From positions 1 to 6,614 of the forward strand of contig JAUSPJ010000015.1 in assembly GCA_030655795.1 (NCBI GenBank): 6,614 nucleotides of DNA. Direction: 5' to 3'. Positions 6,426 to 6,614 of the stretch are shown here, piece by piece; within the stretch, counting starts at the first letter, position 1; every line of letters begins with the position of its first letter. Source of the stretch: Fidelibacterota bacterium. Lineage in GTDB: Bacteria; Fidelibacterota; UBA2242. Both the position numbers and the translations under genes were made by a program. The notes below the pieces were generated by a model. That model saw only the letters and a program-made list of their open reading frames with translations, ran no database searches and was not told the DNA's origin.

Positions 6426-6453
6426 CTTTACATCCTGTATATAATCTTTACAT
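6426..6453. repeat. Paired CTTTACAT direct repeat, possible activator site
   Basis: CTTTACAT at 6426-6433 recurs exactly at 6446-6453, a 20-nt period, with a CCTGTAT between them that forms a small inverted repeat with the first copy (TACA-TCC-TGTA, 6429-6439). The pair lies about 50-80 nt before the sigma-54-like element at 6505. Its core TTTACA is the reverse complement of the TGTAAA pair found at 1115-1140. A protein-binding role is inference. Confidence 0.3.
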
Positions 6454-6504
6454 AACGGGCTGATTTATCAATCACATTCCACACTTTCTCGTCGATAGGA
6501 GAAT

Positions 6505-6519
6505 TGGCATGCCTTTTGA
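6505..6519 (+). promoter_or_regulatory. Sigma-54-like -24/-12 promoter element before the 6595 gene
   Basis: TGGCATGCCTTTTGA matches the consensus TGGCACG-N4-TTGC at 9 of 11 specified positions with correct spacing; the mismatches are C to T at the sixth base and C to A at the last. Transcription would begin near 6531, leaving a leader of about 64 nt before the ATG at 6595, very like the arrangement in front of the pseudo-receiver gene. The final-base mismatch keeps this tentative. The same bases overlap the start of a 12-codon frame, so the two readings compete. Confidence 0.38.
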
Positions 6520-6594
6520 CCAATGTCGGATTCAGAAAGTTATTTGAGAACTGGAATTATTAAACAATTCACCAATCTTATGAAAGGATATAGG

Positions 6595-6614
6595 ATGAAA
6601 ACTTTTTCTTTAGG
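6595..6614 (+). CDS. Start of an unidentified gene (3' end outside window)
   Basis: ATG at 6595 follows AAAGGA (6583-6588) at a spacing of 6 nt, a good ribosome site. Only six full codons are present (MKTFSL), consistent with but not proof of a signal-peptide start. No function can be assigned. It is on the same strand as the tol operon but separated by about 310 nt with its own candidate promoter. Confidence 0.55.

Larger units (their letters stand above)
6283..6594. other. Intergenic region after cpoB, regulatory elements only
   Basis: About 310 nt without a plausible gene of normal size on either strand. It holds a short perfect hairpin word TCCGG-TC-CCGGA (6291-6302) without a T-tract, a consensus-like TATAAT at 6440-6445 without a good -35 partner, paired CTTTACAT words, a sigma-54-like element (6505-6519) and a 12-codon frame at 6509-6547. 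I read it as the end of the tol operon plus the control region of the gene starting at 6595. Confidence 0.6.

Noticed and set aside
6440..6445. TATAAT as a sigma-70 promoter
   Set aside because: No acceptable -35 at 16-18 nt upstream; the nearby TTTACA is only 7 nt away. Kept only as an alternative transcript origin.
1..6614. CRISPR arrays, tRNA or rRNA genes, insertion sequences, attachment sites
   Set aside because: No repeat-spacer pattern, no cloverleaf or ribosomal RNA sequence, no transposase frame and no flanking terminal repeats were seen.

Overview
This window carries a complete Tol-Pal cell-envelope operon from a Gram-negative (diderm) bacterium, preceded by the 3' part of a sigma-54 activator gene and a small degenerate receiver-domain gene. 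The Tol-Pal cluster, lipoproteins and TonB/TolA-type energy transducer require an outer membrane. Base composition looks moderately AT-rich. The proteins are clearly diverged from the proteobacterial versions (short TonB-like TolA, unusual lipoboxes, GHCDEW in Pal). I suspect a non-proteobacterial diderm, perhaps of the FCB-type lineages, but the sequence alone does not settle the phylum.

Layout, all on the plus strand: (1) 2-1066, NtrC-type AAA+ activator with a Fis-type DNA-binding end, cut off at the window's left edge. (2) 1067-1324, intergenic region with a sigma-54-like -24/-12 element at 1230-1244, TGTAAA repeats further upstream, and a strong Shine-Dalgarno that fits a 5-codon mini-ORF better than the next gene. 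(3) 1325-1696, a stand-alone receiver fold that has lost the phospho-acceptor Asp, the first Asp of the acidic pair and the conserved Lys. (4) 1718-6282, tolQ, tolR, tolA/tonB-like, tolB, pal and cpoB (ybgF), with tight spacing: 21-nt gap, 1-nt gap, 4-nt overlap, 7-nt gap, then 97 and 54 nt. (5) 6283-6594, an AT-rich non-coding stretch with a second sigma-54-like element at 6505-6519 and two CTTTACAT copies 20 nt apart upstream of it. (6) 6595-6614, the first codons of a further gene.

How the parts work together: TolQ and TolR form the proton-driven stator in the inner membrane, the TolA-like protein spans the periplasm, TolB and Pal link to peptidoglycan and the outer membrane, and CpoB is the usual periplasmic coiled-coil/TPR partner that ties Tol to cell-wall synthesis during constriction. 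The Tol-Pal part is ordinary. What is less ordinary is the regulatory front end: a sigma-54 activator next to a phosphorylation-dead receiver that is the apparent first gene of the tol operon, with sigma-54-like elements and a shared repeat motif in front of both the operon and the gene after it. I propose, as inference only, that envelope maintenance here is under sigma-54 control with the pseudo-receiver as a non-phosphorylated adaptor. The tol genes themselves are confident; the promoter calls are not.
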